Origin: CAYNRA01 sp964399465
GTDB taxonomy: Bacteria; Bacteroidota; Bacteroidia; Cytophagales; Spirosomataceae
Reading direction: 5' to 3'
Assembly: GCA_964399465.1 (NCBI GenBank)
Contig: CAYNRA010000056.1
Location: forward strand, 1-19,940
Length of the DNA: 19,940 bases
Shown: piece by piece, positions 7,760 through 14,609 of the stretch
Numbering within the stretch: the stretch's first letter is position 1
How the letters are laid out: the number at the start of each line of letters is the position of its first letter
Notes under the pieces: generated by a model
The model's input: the letters and a program-made list of their open reading frames with translations, nothing else
Databases searched by the model: none
Told to the model about the DNA's origin: nothing
Made by a program: the position numbers and the translations under genes

Positions 7760-8778
7760 GCTCAAAAATAAATGATATCCTTAAAAATATAAAGTCTAAT
7801 TCCATTGCACCTATTTATGTATTGCATGGTTCGGAGAGTTATTTTAGCGAGTTAATTGCTAAAAAGGTCGTGGATACAAGCCTTTCATCGGTAGATAAAG
7901 AGTTTAATTTGTGGACATTACATGGACCCGATGTGTCTGTTGGTGCAATTGTTTCTAAATGCAGACAATTTCCAATGATGGCAGAAAAACAGGTAGTTTG
8001 GGTAAAAGAAGCGCAAGCTGTCATGGATATAGGTCAAAAAGAGGCAACTCAATTATTAGAAAAGTATCTTTCGCAAACAACAGTAACTACATGTTTAATT
8101 TTACAAGCAAGTAAGTCATTTGATGAGCGTAAATCTTGGATTAAATTAGCCCAAAAAATGGGTGTCGTTTTTTCTTCTAAGCCATTATACGAAAATGAAT
8201 TGCCTGGATTTATTTTAGATTACTGCAAGGCAAAAGGAGTAGGGCTTGAGGGTGAAGCTGTGAAGTTACTAGTCAATCATTTAGGTACAAATTTAAAAAA
8301 TTTGACTAATGAGTTGGATAAGGCTATTGTAAATTTAGCAATTGGTGAGCCGATTACGGTTGATGTAGTTGAAAAATACATTGGTATAAGTAAAGAATTC
8401 AACTATTTCGAGCTTCAAAAAGCACTTACCTACAAAGACGTGTTTAAATCTTTTCAGATTGTAGATTTTTTTTGCAGGGATCCTAAAAACTATCCTATAC
8501 AACCATTTGTCATTCTATTATTTACTTTTTTTAGTAAGTTGATATTATTACATCGTCATATGGGATTGAGTGATGGGGAGCTTTCAAGTAAACTTGGGAT
8601 AAATCCCTACTTTTTAAAAGATTATAAATTTGCATCGAAGAGATTTGATATCCAATCGGTCATGCAAAGTATTGGTGTCATTCGACGGATCGATGTGCTT
8701 TCAAAAGGGGTTGATATGGGAAGTAGAACAGAGAAGGATTTGTATAGAGAGCTGATTTTAGGCATTCTACGTGCATAA
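7756..8778 (+). CDS. holA: DNA polymerase III delta subunit
   Basis: A 340-aa clamp-loader subunit that opens the sliding clamp. Recognisable features are the N-terminal IAPIYVLHGSESYF segment, FPMMAEKQVVWVKEAQ at about residues 72-87, the middle-domain pattern VKLLVNHLGTNLKNLTNELDK, and a C-terminal helical domain. Length is normal for HolA. The ATG overlaps the acpH stop as ATGA, so ribosomes probably re-initiate. It is the last gene of the phoH operon. A hairpin begins 2 nt after its stop, but the long U-tract of that hairpin faces the opposite strand. Confidence 0.93.
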   Translation: MSSKINDILKNIKSNSIAPIYVLHGSESYFSELIAKKVVDTSLSSVDKEFNLWTLHGPDVSVGAIVSKCRQFPMMAEKQVVWVKEAQAVMDIGQKEATQLLEKYLSQTTVTTCLILQASKSFDERKSWIKLAQKMGVVFSSKPLYENELPGFILDYCKAKGVGLEGEAVKLLVNHLGTNLKNLTNELDKAIVNLAIGEPITVDVVEKYIGISKEFNYFELQKALTYKDVFKSFQIVDFFCRDPKNYPIQPFVILLFTFFSKLILLHRHMGLSDGELSSKLGINPYFLKDYKFASKRFDIQSVMQSIGVIRRIDVLSKGVDMGSRTEKDLYRELILGILRA

Positions 8779-8780
8779 AA

Positions 8781-8806
8781 AAAGTCCTTACGTGTGTAAG
8801 GACTTT
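8781..8806 (-). terminator. Terminator of the minus-strand tRNA unit (also at the holA end)
   Basis: An 11-bp stem (8781-8791 with 8796-8806) has a 4-nt loop. Read on the minus strand the stem runs into seven or more U residues, a strong intrinsic terminator for the tRNA transcript. On the plus strand it ends in TTTGAAA, which is weak, so termination of holA may be leaky. Confidence 0.85.
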
Positions 8807-8811
8807 GAAAG

Positions 8812-8868
8812 TAGCGGGGACGGGAATCGAACCCGTGACCTCCGGGTTATGAGCCCGGCGAGCTACCG
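8812..8868 (-). tRNA. Initiator tRNA-fMet (CAU), 3' part only, cut by a gap
   Basis: Read on minus, this piece runs from the D-loop (CGGTAGCTCG) to the discriminator A at 8812. The anticodon arm CCGGG-CTCATAA-CCCGG has three G-C pairs next to the CAT anticodon loop, the mark of initiator tRNA. GGTAGCTCG, whose 3' D-stem strand is GCTC, is also the initiator form. The T-arm is CGGG-TTCGAAT-CCCG and the 3' acceptor strand is CCCCGCT. The 5' acceptor and 5' D-stem are missing in the 10-N gap. The sequence on the other side of the gap does not complete it. Confidence 0.88.
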
Positions 8869-8878
8869 NNNNNNNNNN
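8869..8878. other. Assembly gap (10 N) inside a tRNA cluster
   Basis: Ten N separate parts of two different tRNAs. The missing DNA must include at least the last two thirds of one tRNA and the first part of the next, so it is far longer than 10 nt. Confidence 0.95.
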
Positions 8879-8901
8879 CTAACCATCTGAGCTACCCCGC
8901 C
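8879..8901 (-). tRNA. Unidentified tRNA, 5' part only, cut by a gap
   Basis: Read on minus from 8901, the piece is a 5' acceptor strand GGCGGGG, then TA, a 5' D-stem GCTC and the D-loop AGATGGTTAG. This is the 5' third of an elongator-type tRNA, whose D-stem must be closed by GAGC. The fMet piece across the gap offers GCTC instead, so the two cannot belong to one molecule. The anticodon is lost, so the amino acid is unknown. Confidence 0.8.
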
Positions 8902-8919
8902 GTTTATCATAACGGAGTG

Positions 8920-8950
8920 CAAAAATAGAATTTACACTTTTTTGATGCAA
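8920..8950 (-). promoter_or_regulatory. Promoter of the minus-strand tRNA unit (TTG-N20-TATTTTTG)
   Basis: On the minus strand TTG (8948-8950) is followed after 20 nt by TATTTTTG (8920-8927), a full match to the Bacteroidota -33/-7 pattern. The predicted start at about 8912-8915 is roughly 12 nt before the first tRNA base at 8901. Confidence 0.65.
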
Positions 8951-9050
8951 CTTTTTTGGGCTTTTTTTTTGATTTTTTTAAAAAAAAGTAAAACGATATA
9001 GGATATTGATTTGATTATAAGTAACTAGTAAAAAAATACCTAAATTGATT

Positions 9051-9437
9051 ATGACTACAAAATATAAGTTCGTGAGAGAGTACGCCTTCCGTAATTCAGC
9101 TAAGGTTTTATATCCTTACCTTAGTACGCCAGGTGGGCTCGAACAATGGTTTTGTGACAAAGTTTCCGTGGATTCGAACCATCTATATCATTTTCTATGG
9201 GAAAATCAAGATCACATAGCTAAACTTACTTCCTCTCGATTGAATAAATCGGCTCGTTTTGAGTTTGAAGGGGATGACGCTGAGCTTAGTTATTTAGAAT
9301 TTAAGTTGGAAGCTAGTGAACTAGACGGCTCTACCTATTTACGAATAACCGATTTTTCTTCAAGTACAGATGAAGATGATTTAGAAGATTTATGGGATGG
9401 ATTAATTGAAGCGTTAAAAAATATTGTAGGGGGATAG
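9051..9437 (+). CDS. START-like (SRPBCC fold) domain protein
   Basis: A 128-aa protein of the START-like/AHSA1 type widespread in Bacteroidota. Signs are the FxxEYxFRNSAKVLYPYLSTPGGLEQWF start (strand, helix and the conserved W before F), alternating strands in the middle, and an acidic C-terminal helix LEDLWDGLIEALKNIVG. It has no signal peptide or membrane segment. The ATG at 9051 is preferred over a TTG two codons upstream. Its role is unknown; such folds bind hydrophobic ligands. The intergenic stretch before it (8902-9050) holds the tRNA promoter on minus and poly-A/T runs. Confidence 0.8.
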   Translation: MTTKYKFVREYAFRNSAKVLYPYLSTPGGLEQWFCDKVSVDSNHLYHFLWENQDHIAKLTSSRLNKSARFEFEGDDAELSYLEFKLEASELDGSTYLRITDFSSSTDEDDLEDLWDGLIEALKNIVGG

Positions 9438-9457
9438 TCATTGATTTCTTACATTTG
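9424..9457 (+). promoter_or_regulatory. Possible promoter of the LptF/LptG gene (TTG-N23-TACATTTG)
   Basis: TACATTTG at 9450-9457 is a full match to the -7 pattern. The nearest suitable TTG (9424-9426) is 23 nt upstream, at the upper limit of known spacing. The start codon at 9481 lies 23 nt after the -7 element. Confidence 0.45.
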
Positions 9458-9480
9458 CGGTCTCATTTTGAAAACTTCGC

Positions 9481-10959
9481 ATGAAAAAAATTGATTATTT
9501 GGTTCTCCGGTCGTTTATTGGGCCTTTTATACTAACCACTCTTGTTGTCATTTTCATCTTTCTCATGCGTTTTTTGATGATGTACTTTGAGGACTTAGTA
9601 AGCAAAGAGTTAGACTTAGCTACTTATGGTCAACTTTTTGGCTACTTCGCACTCATGACAATCCCGATCTCATTGCCATTAGCTACTTTACTTGCTTCCT
9701 TGATGTCATTTGGCAATCTTGGAGAACATGTTGAACTAACTGCTATCAAATCAGCGGGCATTCCTCTGCCCCGAATTATACTTCCCGTAGGCATCTTTGC
9801 AATAGGTATCTCTTTATTTTCTTTTTGGTTCGGTAATCGAATAGCACCTTGGGCTAATTTGAAAGGGTATAGTTTGCTCTACGATATTCGCACAGCTAAA
9901 GTAAGTGTGAACTTGACAGAAGGTATTTTTTACAATGAAATTCCTAATTATAATATAAAGGTTAGAGAAAAAGCAAAGAAAGGAGATTGGCTTCGAGACA
10001 TCATTATATATGACCACACAAAAAATGACGGAAATACAAGTGTTACTATCGCAGATAGTGGTAAAATGTATTCTATTCTTGGTAGTTCGCATTTGGTTTT
10101 GGAATTATATAATGGGGCAAATTACTCAGAGCAGTTGAGTGCTGCCTCAGGCCAATCCAATCGTGAAACACAGTACTTGAAAAATACATTTAAGTCAAAT
10201 AAGATTGTTTTTTCACTAGAAAGTTTCGGAATGAAACGTACGGATGAAAACCAGTTCAAGTACCATGAACTAATGAAGACTATTCGTGAGTTGGATAATC
10301 AAGTGGACTCGACACGGTTGGAATTAAAAAAGACGGCTAAAAATCAAGTTAATATATTAAAAAACTATTCTTCGTATCAATTTAAACCATTGGTTCAAAT
10401 TAAAGATACTTTAAAAAGACCAATTGCTATAAAAGAAGGGCCATGGATTGTTGAAAAAATGAAACAGGTGGAACAAGGTTATGCGAAAGAGTTAACCTAT
10501 GAAAATGCCTACAATCAATCCAAAAGCTCGATTTCTCAACTTGAACTCGCCACAACGATGCACTACAATACACAAAAGCTGATAGCTCGAGCGGAAGTAG
10601 AAAAATGGCATCGTTTTACCATGGCATTGGCATGTTTGATTATGTTTGTTATCGGTGCTTCTTTGGGGTCAATTATCAAAAAAGGAGGATTTGGAATGCC
10701 TGTTTTAATTGCGATTTCATTCTTTATATTTATGTATGTACTTATGCAGTTAGGTGATAAATATGCAAAAGAAGGTCTAGTTGATGTCTTGGTAGGCGTC
10801 TGGTTTGCAGATTTTGTTCTAGCGCTAATAAGTATATTCTTGTTACGGAAAGCATCTAAGGATGCTAATCTATTTGATTCGAACGGGTTTAAAAAAATAA
10901 TTGCTTTTGTCAAGGGTAAATTGTATAAAAAAAGACATAAGATAAACCAACTTGCCTAA
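9481..10959 (+). CDS. LptF/LptG family permease (YjgP/YjgQ)
   Basis: A 492-aa inner-membrane protein of the family that, with the LptB ATPase, extracts lipopolysaccharide and passes it to the LptC/LptA bridge. Three membrane segments lie near the N-terminus (about 12-34, 52-76, 98-118), then a large periplasmic beta domain (about 125-250), then three more segments (about 379-399, 404-424, 434-455). The stretch EVEKWHRFTMALACLIMFVIGASLG at 372-396 matches the family signature before TM4. Residues about 257-370 look helical and charged, an insertion seen in Bacteroidota members. Whether it acts as LptF or LptG is not decidable here. Confidence 0.9.
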   Translation: MKKIDYLVLRSFIGPFILTTLVVIFIFLMRFLMMYFEDLVSKELDLATYGQLFGYFALMTIPISLPLATLLASLMSFGNLGEHVELTAIKSAGIPLPRIILPVGIFAIGISLFSFWFGNRIAPWANLKGYSLLYDIRTAKVSVNLTEGIFYNEIPNYNIKVREKAKKGDWLRDIIIYDHTKNDGNTSVTIADSGKMYSILGSSHLVLELYNGANYSEQLSAASGQSNRETQYLKNTFKSNKIVFSLESFGMKRTDENQFKYHELMKTIRELDNQVDSTRLELKKTAKNQVNILKNYSSYQFKPLVQIKDTLKRPIAIKEGPWIVEKMKQVEQGYAKELTYENAYNQSKSSISQLELATTMHYNTQKLIARAEVEKWHRFTMALACLIMFVIGASLGSIIKKGGFGMPVLIAISFFIFMYVLMQLGDKYAKEGLVDVLVGVWFADFVLALISIFLLRKASKDANLFDSNGFKKIIAFVKGKLYKKRHKINQLA

Positions 10960-10967
10960 ATAATTTG

Positions 10968-10975
10968 TATTTTTG
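10968..10975 (+). promoter_or_regulatory. Possible -7 element upstream of rpsO
   Basis: TATTTTTG fits the TAnnTTTG -7 consensus and lies 37 nt before the rpsO start. A TTG exists only 13 nt upstream, shorter than usual, so the -33 part is unconvincing. Confidence 0.4.
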
Positions 10976-11012
10976 CATCTTAATTAATTTTATAAATCTA
11001 AGTTAACATCAA

Positions 11013-11288
11013 ATGTATTTAACTAAGGAGAAAAAAGAGGAAATTTTCGGTCAGAAAGGTTTCCAAAAATCAGCAACTGATACGGGTTCACCAGAATCAC
11101 AGATTGCATTATTCACTTACCGTATTGCTCACTTAACCGGGCACCTCAAGGTACACAAACACGATTATTCTACGCGTCTTGGCTTATTGAAGTTAGTTGG
11201 TAAGCGCCGTCGTTTGTTAGATTATTTGTACAAAAATGACATTGAGAGATACCGTTCAATTATTGCAGAACTAGGTATTCGTAAGTAA
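11013..11288 (+). CDS. rpsO: 30S ribosomal protein S15
   Basis: A 91-aa protein matching S15 over its whole length, including DTGSPESQIALFTYRI and the HKHDYSTRLGLLKLVGKRRRLLDYL core that contacts 16S rRNA helices 20-22. It binds early in assembly of the 30S platform. The gene is followed by a hairpin and then pnp, the common rpsO-pnp order, which in many bacteria is subject to post-transcriptional control. The length is standard and nothing is missing. Confidence 0.97.
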   Translation: MYLTKEKKEEIFGQKGFQKSATDTGSPESQIALFTYRIAHLTGHLKVHKHDYSTRLGLLKLVGKRRRLLDYLYKNDIERYRSIIAELGIRK

Positions 11289-11292
11289 TTTT

Positions 11293-11318
11293 AAAGGGAA
11301 TCAGAAATGGTTCCCTTT
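11293..11318 (+). terminator. Weak hairpin after rpsO
   Basis: A 10-bp stem (AAAGGGAATC with GGTTCCCTTT, one T-G pair) has a 6-nt loop and begins 4 nt after the rpsO stop. Only a short T-run follows before CCC, so it may attenuate or protect the rpsO 3' end rather than fully stop transcription into pnp. Confidence 0.5.
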
Positions 11319-11377
11319 TCCCGTTGTATTTTTAATTCATTTCTATATCCCCGCGGAGTTTATAAGAGGATACTATC

Positions 11378-11402
11378 GCTACGTCGAAAGCGGAACCGTA
11401 GC
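11378..11402 (+). promoter_or_regulatory. Inverted repeat in the pnp leader
   Basis: GCTACG (11378-11383) and CGTAGC (11397-11402) can pair around a 13-nt loop, ending 15 nt before the pnp ATG. Leader hairpins are the site of PNPase autocontrol in enterobacteria; here the role is only a suggestion. The leader shows no clear promoter. Confidence 0.35.
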
Positions 11403-11417
11403 CCAATTTTATTACTG

Positions 11418-13587
11418 ATGTTTACTATCAAAGAACAAAAAATTACCATGCCAGATGGTAAGGAAATCATCCTTGAAACTGGCAAGCTAGCTCGTCAAGC
11501 TGATGGCTCTGTTGTCTTAAAACACGAAAACCTTATGATGTTGGCAACAGTCGTTGCTGCTAAGAAACACAAAGAAGGTACTGACTTCCTTCCTCTTTCT
11601 GTAGATTACCAAGAAAAGTTTGCAGGTTCAGGAAGAATACCAGGGAGTTTCCAAAGAAGAGAGGGGAGACTTTCGGACAATGAAATCCTAGTTTCACGTC
11701 TTATTGACCGTGCACTTCGTCCTATTTTCCCTGAAGATTATCATGCGGATGTACAGGTACAAGTAACGCTTTACTCTGCTGATACAAATGTACAGCCGGA
11801 TGCGTTAGCTGCACTTGCGGCTTCTGCAGCGATTGCTGTTTCAGATATTCCTTTCAACGGACCCATTTCAGAGGTGCGTATCGCCAAAATAAATGGTGAA
11901 TTTGTTGTTAATCCTACTTTCAGTCAGATGAAAGAAGCTTCTATTGATTTGATTGTTGCCGGTACTGCCGAAAACATTATCATGGTGGAAGGAGAAGGTA
12001 ATGAATTTACTGAACAAGAAATGATAGATGCGATCCGTGTGGCTCATGATGCTATTAAAATTCAAGTTCAAGCACAAAAAGATTTGGCCGAAGCTGTAGG
12101 TGCACTTGTAAAACGTGAATATAATCATGAAGTGCATGATCTTGCGTTAAAGGAACGTATGTACAATGAATTGTTTGATAAAGTATACGCAGTCGGACAA
12201 TTAGGTAGCGCCAAGCAAGTCCGTAGTGAGGGCTATCAAGCAGTATTAGACGAATTCGTTGCATCACTACCAGAAGACCATGGATACGATGAAACCTTGA
12301 TTAAAACGTATTTTGGTGAAATCAAATACGATACTTCTCGTAAATTGGTATTAGATGAGCGTAAACGTTTAGATGGTCGTAAAACAAACGAAATTCGCCC
12401 AATCTGGAGTGAAGNNNNNNNNNNTTCGTCCAATTACATGCGAAGTTGATTATTTACCATCTGCACATGGTTCTGCCCTGTTCACAAGAGGGGAAACCCA
12501 ATCGTTGTCTACAACAACTCTAGGTACGAAGTTAGATGAGATGTTAGTGGATCAGGCTATGTCCTTAAGTTTCTCTAAGTTTTACTTGCATTATAATTTC
12601 CCTGGATTCTCTACTGGTGAAGTGAAACCAAACAGAGGGGCGAGCCGCCGTGAAATTGGTCATGGAAATTTGGCTATGCGTTCCTTGAAAAAGGTATTAC
12701 CTCCAGAAGAAAATAATCCATATACAATTCGGGTGGTTTCAGATATCTTGGAATCAAACGGTTCGTCTTCTATGGCAACTGTTTGCGCGGGTTGTTTATC
12801 TTTAATGGATGCAGGTGTACCTATTTCTGCCCCAGTTTCTGGTATCGCAATGGGGCTTATTACGGATATTGAGTCAGGTAAATTTGCAGTTCTTTCTGAT
12901 ATCCTAGGAGATGAAGATCATTTGGGTGATATGGATTTCAAGGTAACAGGGACAGAAAAAGGAATTGTTGCTTGCCAAATGGATATTAAAATTGGTGGAT
13001 TGTCTTTTGAAGTTTTAGAGCAAGCTCTATTGCAAGCAAAAGAGGGCAGATTACATATTCTTCAAATTATGAAGTCTGCACTTGAAACACCACGTGCAGA
13101 TTTGAAACCACATGCACCTCGTGCACATGTCATCATTATTGAGCGTGAATTCATTGGTGCGGTTATTGGACCAGGAGGGAAAATTGTGCAGGAGATTCAA
13201 CGTGAATCTGGCGCTACAATAACTATTGAAGAAAAAGACAACAAAGGGTATGTCTCTATTTTTGCGAAAGATGCTAAAGCAATGGCTATGGCAAGAAGTC
13301 GAGTGGAAGGTATTGTTGCTGTTCCTGAAGTAGGTACAGAATACCAAGCAACTGTAAAGTCTATACAGCCATTTGGAGCTTTTGTTGAGTTTTTGCCAGG
13401 AAAAGAAGGGCTTTTGCACATTTCTGAGATTTCTTGGGAACGACTTCCAACTATGGATGGTGTACTTGAAATCGGAGAAGAGATTCAAGTAAAATTAATT
13501 GAGATAGACAAAAAATCGGGCAAGTATCGTTTGTCAAGAAAGGTTTTGTTACCAAGACCCCCTAGACAAGAGAAAGCAGCTGAATAA
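11418..13587 (+). CDS. pnp: Polyribonucleotide nucleotidyltransferase (PNPase), interrupted by a gap
   Basis: A 3'-5' phosphorolytic exoribonuclease of about 720 aa, active in mRNA turnover as a trimer. The start MFTIKEQKITMPDGKEI at 11418 gives the expected N-terminus. Order: first RNase PH domain (including SGRIPGSFQRREGRLSD), a helical domain, a second RNase PH domain (FTRGETQSL, ASRREIGHGNLA), a KH domain (IGAVIGPGGKIVQEI), and an S1 domain (VKSIQPFGAFVEFLPGKEGLLHISEI). A 10-N gap at 12415-12424 breaks the frame. Both gap edges encode the same short segment, IRPIWSE on the left and RPITCEV on the right, so the contigs overlap and the true protein is slightly shorter than the literal sequence. 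It follows rpsO and precedes rpoD by 78 nt. Confidence 0.95.
12415..12424. other. Assembly gap (10 N) inside pnp, probably a false gap
   Basis: The codons before the gap (ATT CGC CCA ATC TGG AGT GAA G) and after it (TT CGT CCA ATT ACA TGC GAA GTT) are two versions of one stretch. The gap therefore marks overlapping but mismatched contig ends, not missing DNA. Confidence 0.85.
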
Positions 13588-13665
13588 TTTCTGTAAATTG
13601 AACATTCAGTTGAAATTTTGTGTTACTTTTTTGAATTAACTTAAAAAGCGTTCGGGCAAAAATAT

Positions 13666-14529
13666 ATGAGACAGCTTAAAATCAGTAAACAAATTACCAA
13701 CAGAGAAAGTCAATCGCTTGATAAATATCTGCAGGAAATTGGTAAGGTAGATTTATTAACTCCGGATGAAGAGGTAATCCTTGCTCAAAAAATCAGAGAA
13801 GGAGATCAACGCTCATTGGAAAGACTGACAAAAGCCAATCTTCGTTTCGTGGTGTCTGTTGCTAAACAATACCAAAATCAAGGTCTCTCTTTAGGAGACT
13901 TAATAAATGAAGGTAATTTAGGGCTTATCAAAGCTGCCCAAAGATTTGATGAAACGCGTGGTTTTAAATTTATTTCGTATGCTGTTTGGTGGATTCGCCN
14001 NNNNNNNNNTCAAGCTTTGGCTGAACAATCTCGGATTGTTAGATTACCACTCAACAGAGTTGGTTCTCTAAATAAAATTTCAAAGACATACTCCGAGCTT
14101 GAACAAAAGTTTGAAAGAGAACCTTCTCCTGAAGAATTAGCGGAAGTTCTAGAAATTACAGCGAATGAGGTGGTTGATACCATGAAGATTTCTGGTCGCC
14201 ACGTTTCTGTAGATGCTCCGTTTGTACAGGGTGAAGAGAATAGTTTGTTGGATGTATTGGAAAATGATTTGGAAGAAAAGCCTGATCAAGAGCTGATGAA
14301 TGACTCGCTTCGTCGTGAGGTACTCAGAGCACTTGATACATTAACCCCTCGTGAAAAAGAAGTCATTATGTTCTATTTTGGCTTAAATGGCACACAAGCT
14401 ATGACACTTGAGGAAATCGGTGAACAATTTAATTTGACACGTGAACGCGTTCGACAAATTAAAGAGAAAGCAATTCGTCGTTTGCGTCAAACTAATCGAA
14501 GCAAGGCTTTAATCGCTTATCTTGGATAA
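13666..14529 (+). CDS. rpoD: Primary RNA polymerase sigma factor (sigma-70/RpoD, short Bacteroidota form)
   Basis: A 287-aa group 1 sigma factor that directs RNA polymerase to housekeeping promoters. Region 1.2 begins at about 17 (SLDKYLQEIGKVDLLT), region 2 spans about 52-125 (ANLRFVVSVAKQYQNQGLSLGDLINEGN, then YAVWWIR), region 3 about 126-200, and region 4 ends with the helix-turn-helix TLEEIGEQFNLTRERVRQI (247-265). The long acidic region 1.1 of proteobacterial RpoD is absent, as usual in this phylum. The 10-N gap falls in region 2.4 and exactly fits the four missing codons, expected QSIL. A weak promoter candidate lies upstream (TTG 13598, TACTTTTT 13624); read-through from pnp is also likely. 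Confidence 0.96.
   Translation: MRQLKISKQITNRESQSLDKYLQEIGKVDLLTPDEEVILAQKIREGDQRSLERLTKANLRFVVSVAKQYQNQGLSLGDLINEGNLGLIKAAQRFDETRGFKFISYAVWWIRXXXXQALAEQSRIVRLPLNRVGSLNKISKTYSELEQKFEREPSPEELAEVLEITANEVVDTMKISGRHVSVDAPFVQGEENSLLDVLENDLEEKPDQELMNDSLRREVLRALDTLTPREKEVIMFYFGLNGTQAMTLEEIGEQFNLTRERVRQIKEKAIRRLRQTNRSKALIAYLG
14000..14009. other. Assembly gap (10 N) inside rpoD, length consistent
   Basis: The base before the gap, the ten N and the base after it make four codons between WWIR and QALAEQ. Family members have QSIL there, so both length and frame are correct. Confidence 0.9.
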
Positions 14530-14557
14530 AACGTCTGATATTTCAGTTATGTAAGTC

Positions 14558-14584
14558 AAAAAAGACACGTTTCGTGTCTTTTTT
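14558..14584 (+). terminator. Intrinsic terminator of rpoD
   Basis: A 12-bp perfect stem (14558-14569 with 14573-14584) has a 3-nt TTT loop, core GACACG/CGTGTC, and ends in six T residues. It starts 28 nt after the rpoD stop and separates rpoD from menD. Confidence 0.92.
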
Positions 14585-14609
14585 GCATTTTAACCCAAAC
14601 TCTTTTTGT

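Noticed and set aside
10563..10913. 116-codon open frame antisense to the LptF/LptG C-terminal membrane region
   Set aside because: Shadow of membrane-segment codons, with no start signal or promoter.
11307..11417. Upstream in-frame start for pnp at 11307
   Set aside because: It would add 37 residues that cross the rpsO terminator stem and have no PNPase likeness. The ATG at 11418 gives the standard N-terminus.
13051..13488. 145-codon open frame antisense to the pnp KH/S1 region
   Set aside because: Its Cys/Ser/Phe/Asn-rich composition is typical of reverse-strand reading of a conserved gene; no domain likeness.
14574..14609. GTG start for menD at 14574
   Set aside because: It lies inside the rpoD terminator stem. 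The ATG at 14610 gives the normal MenD start.
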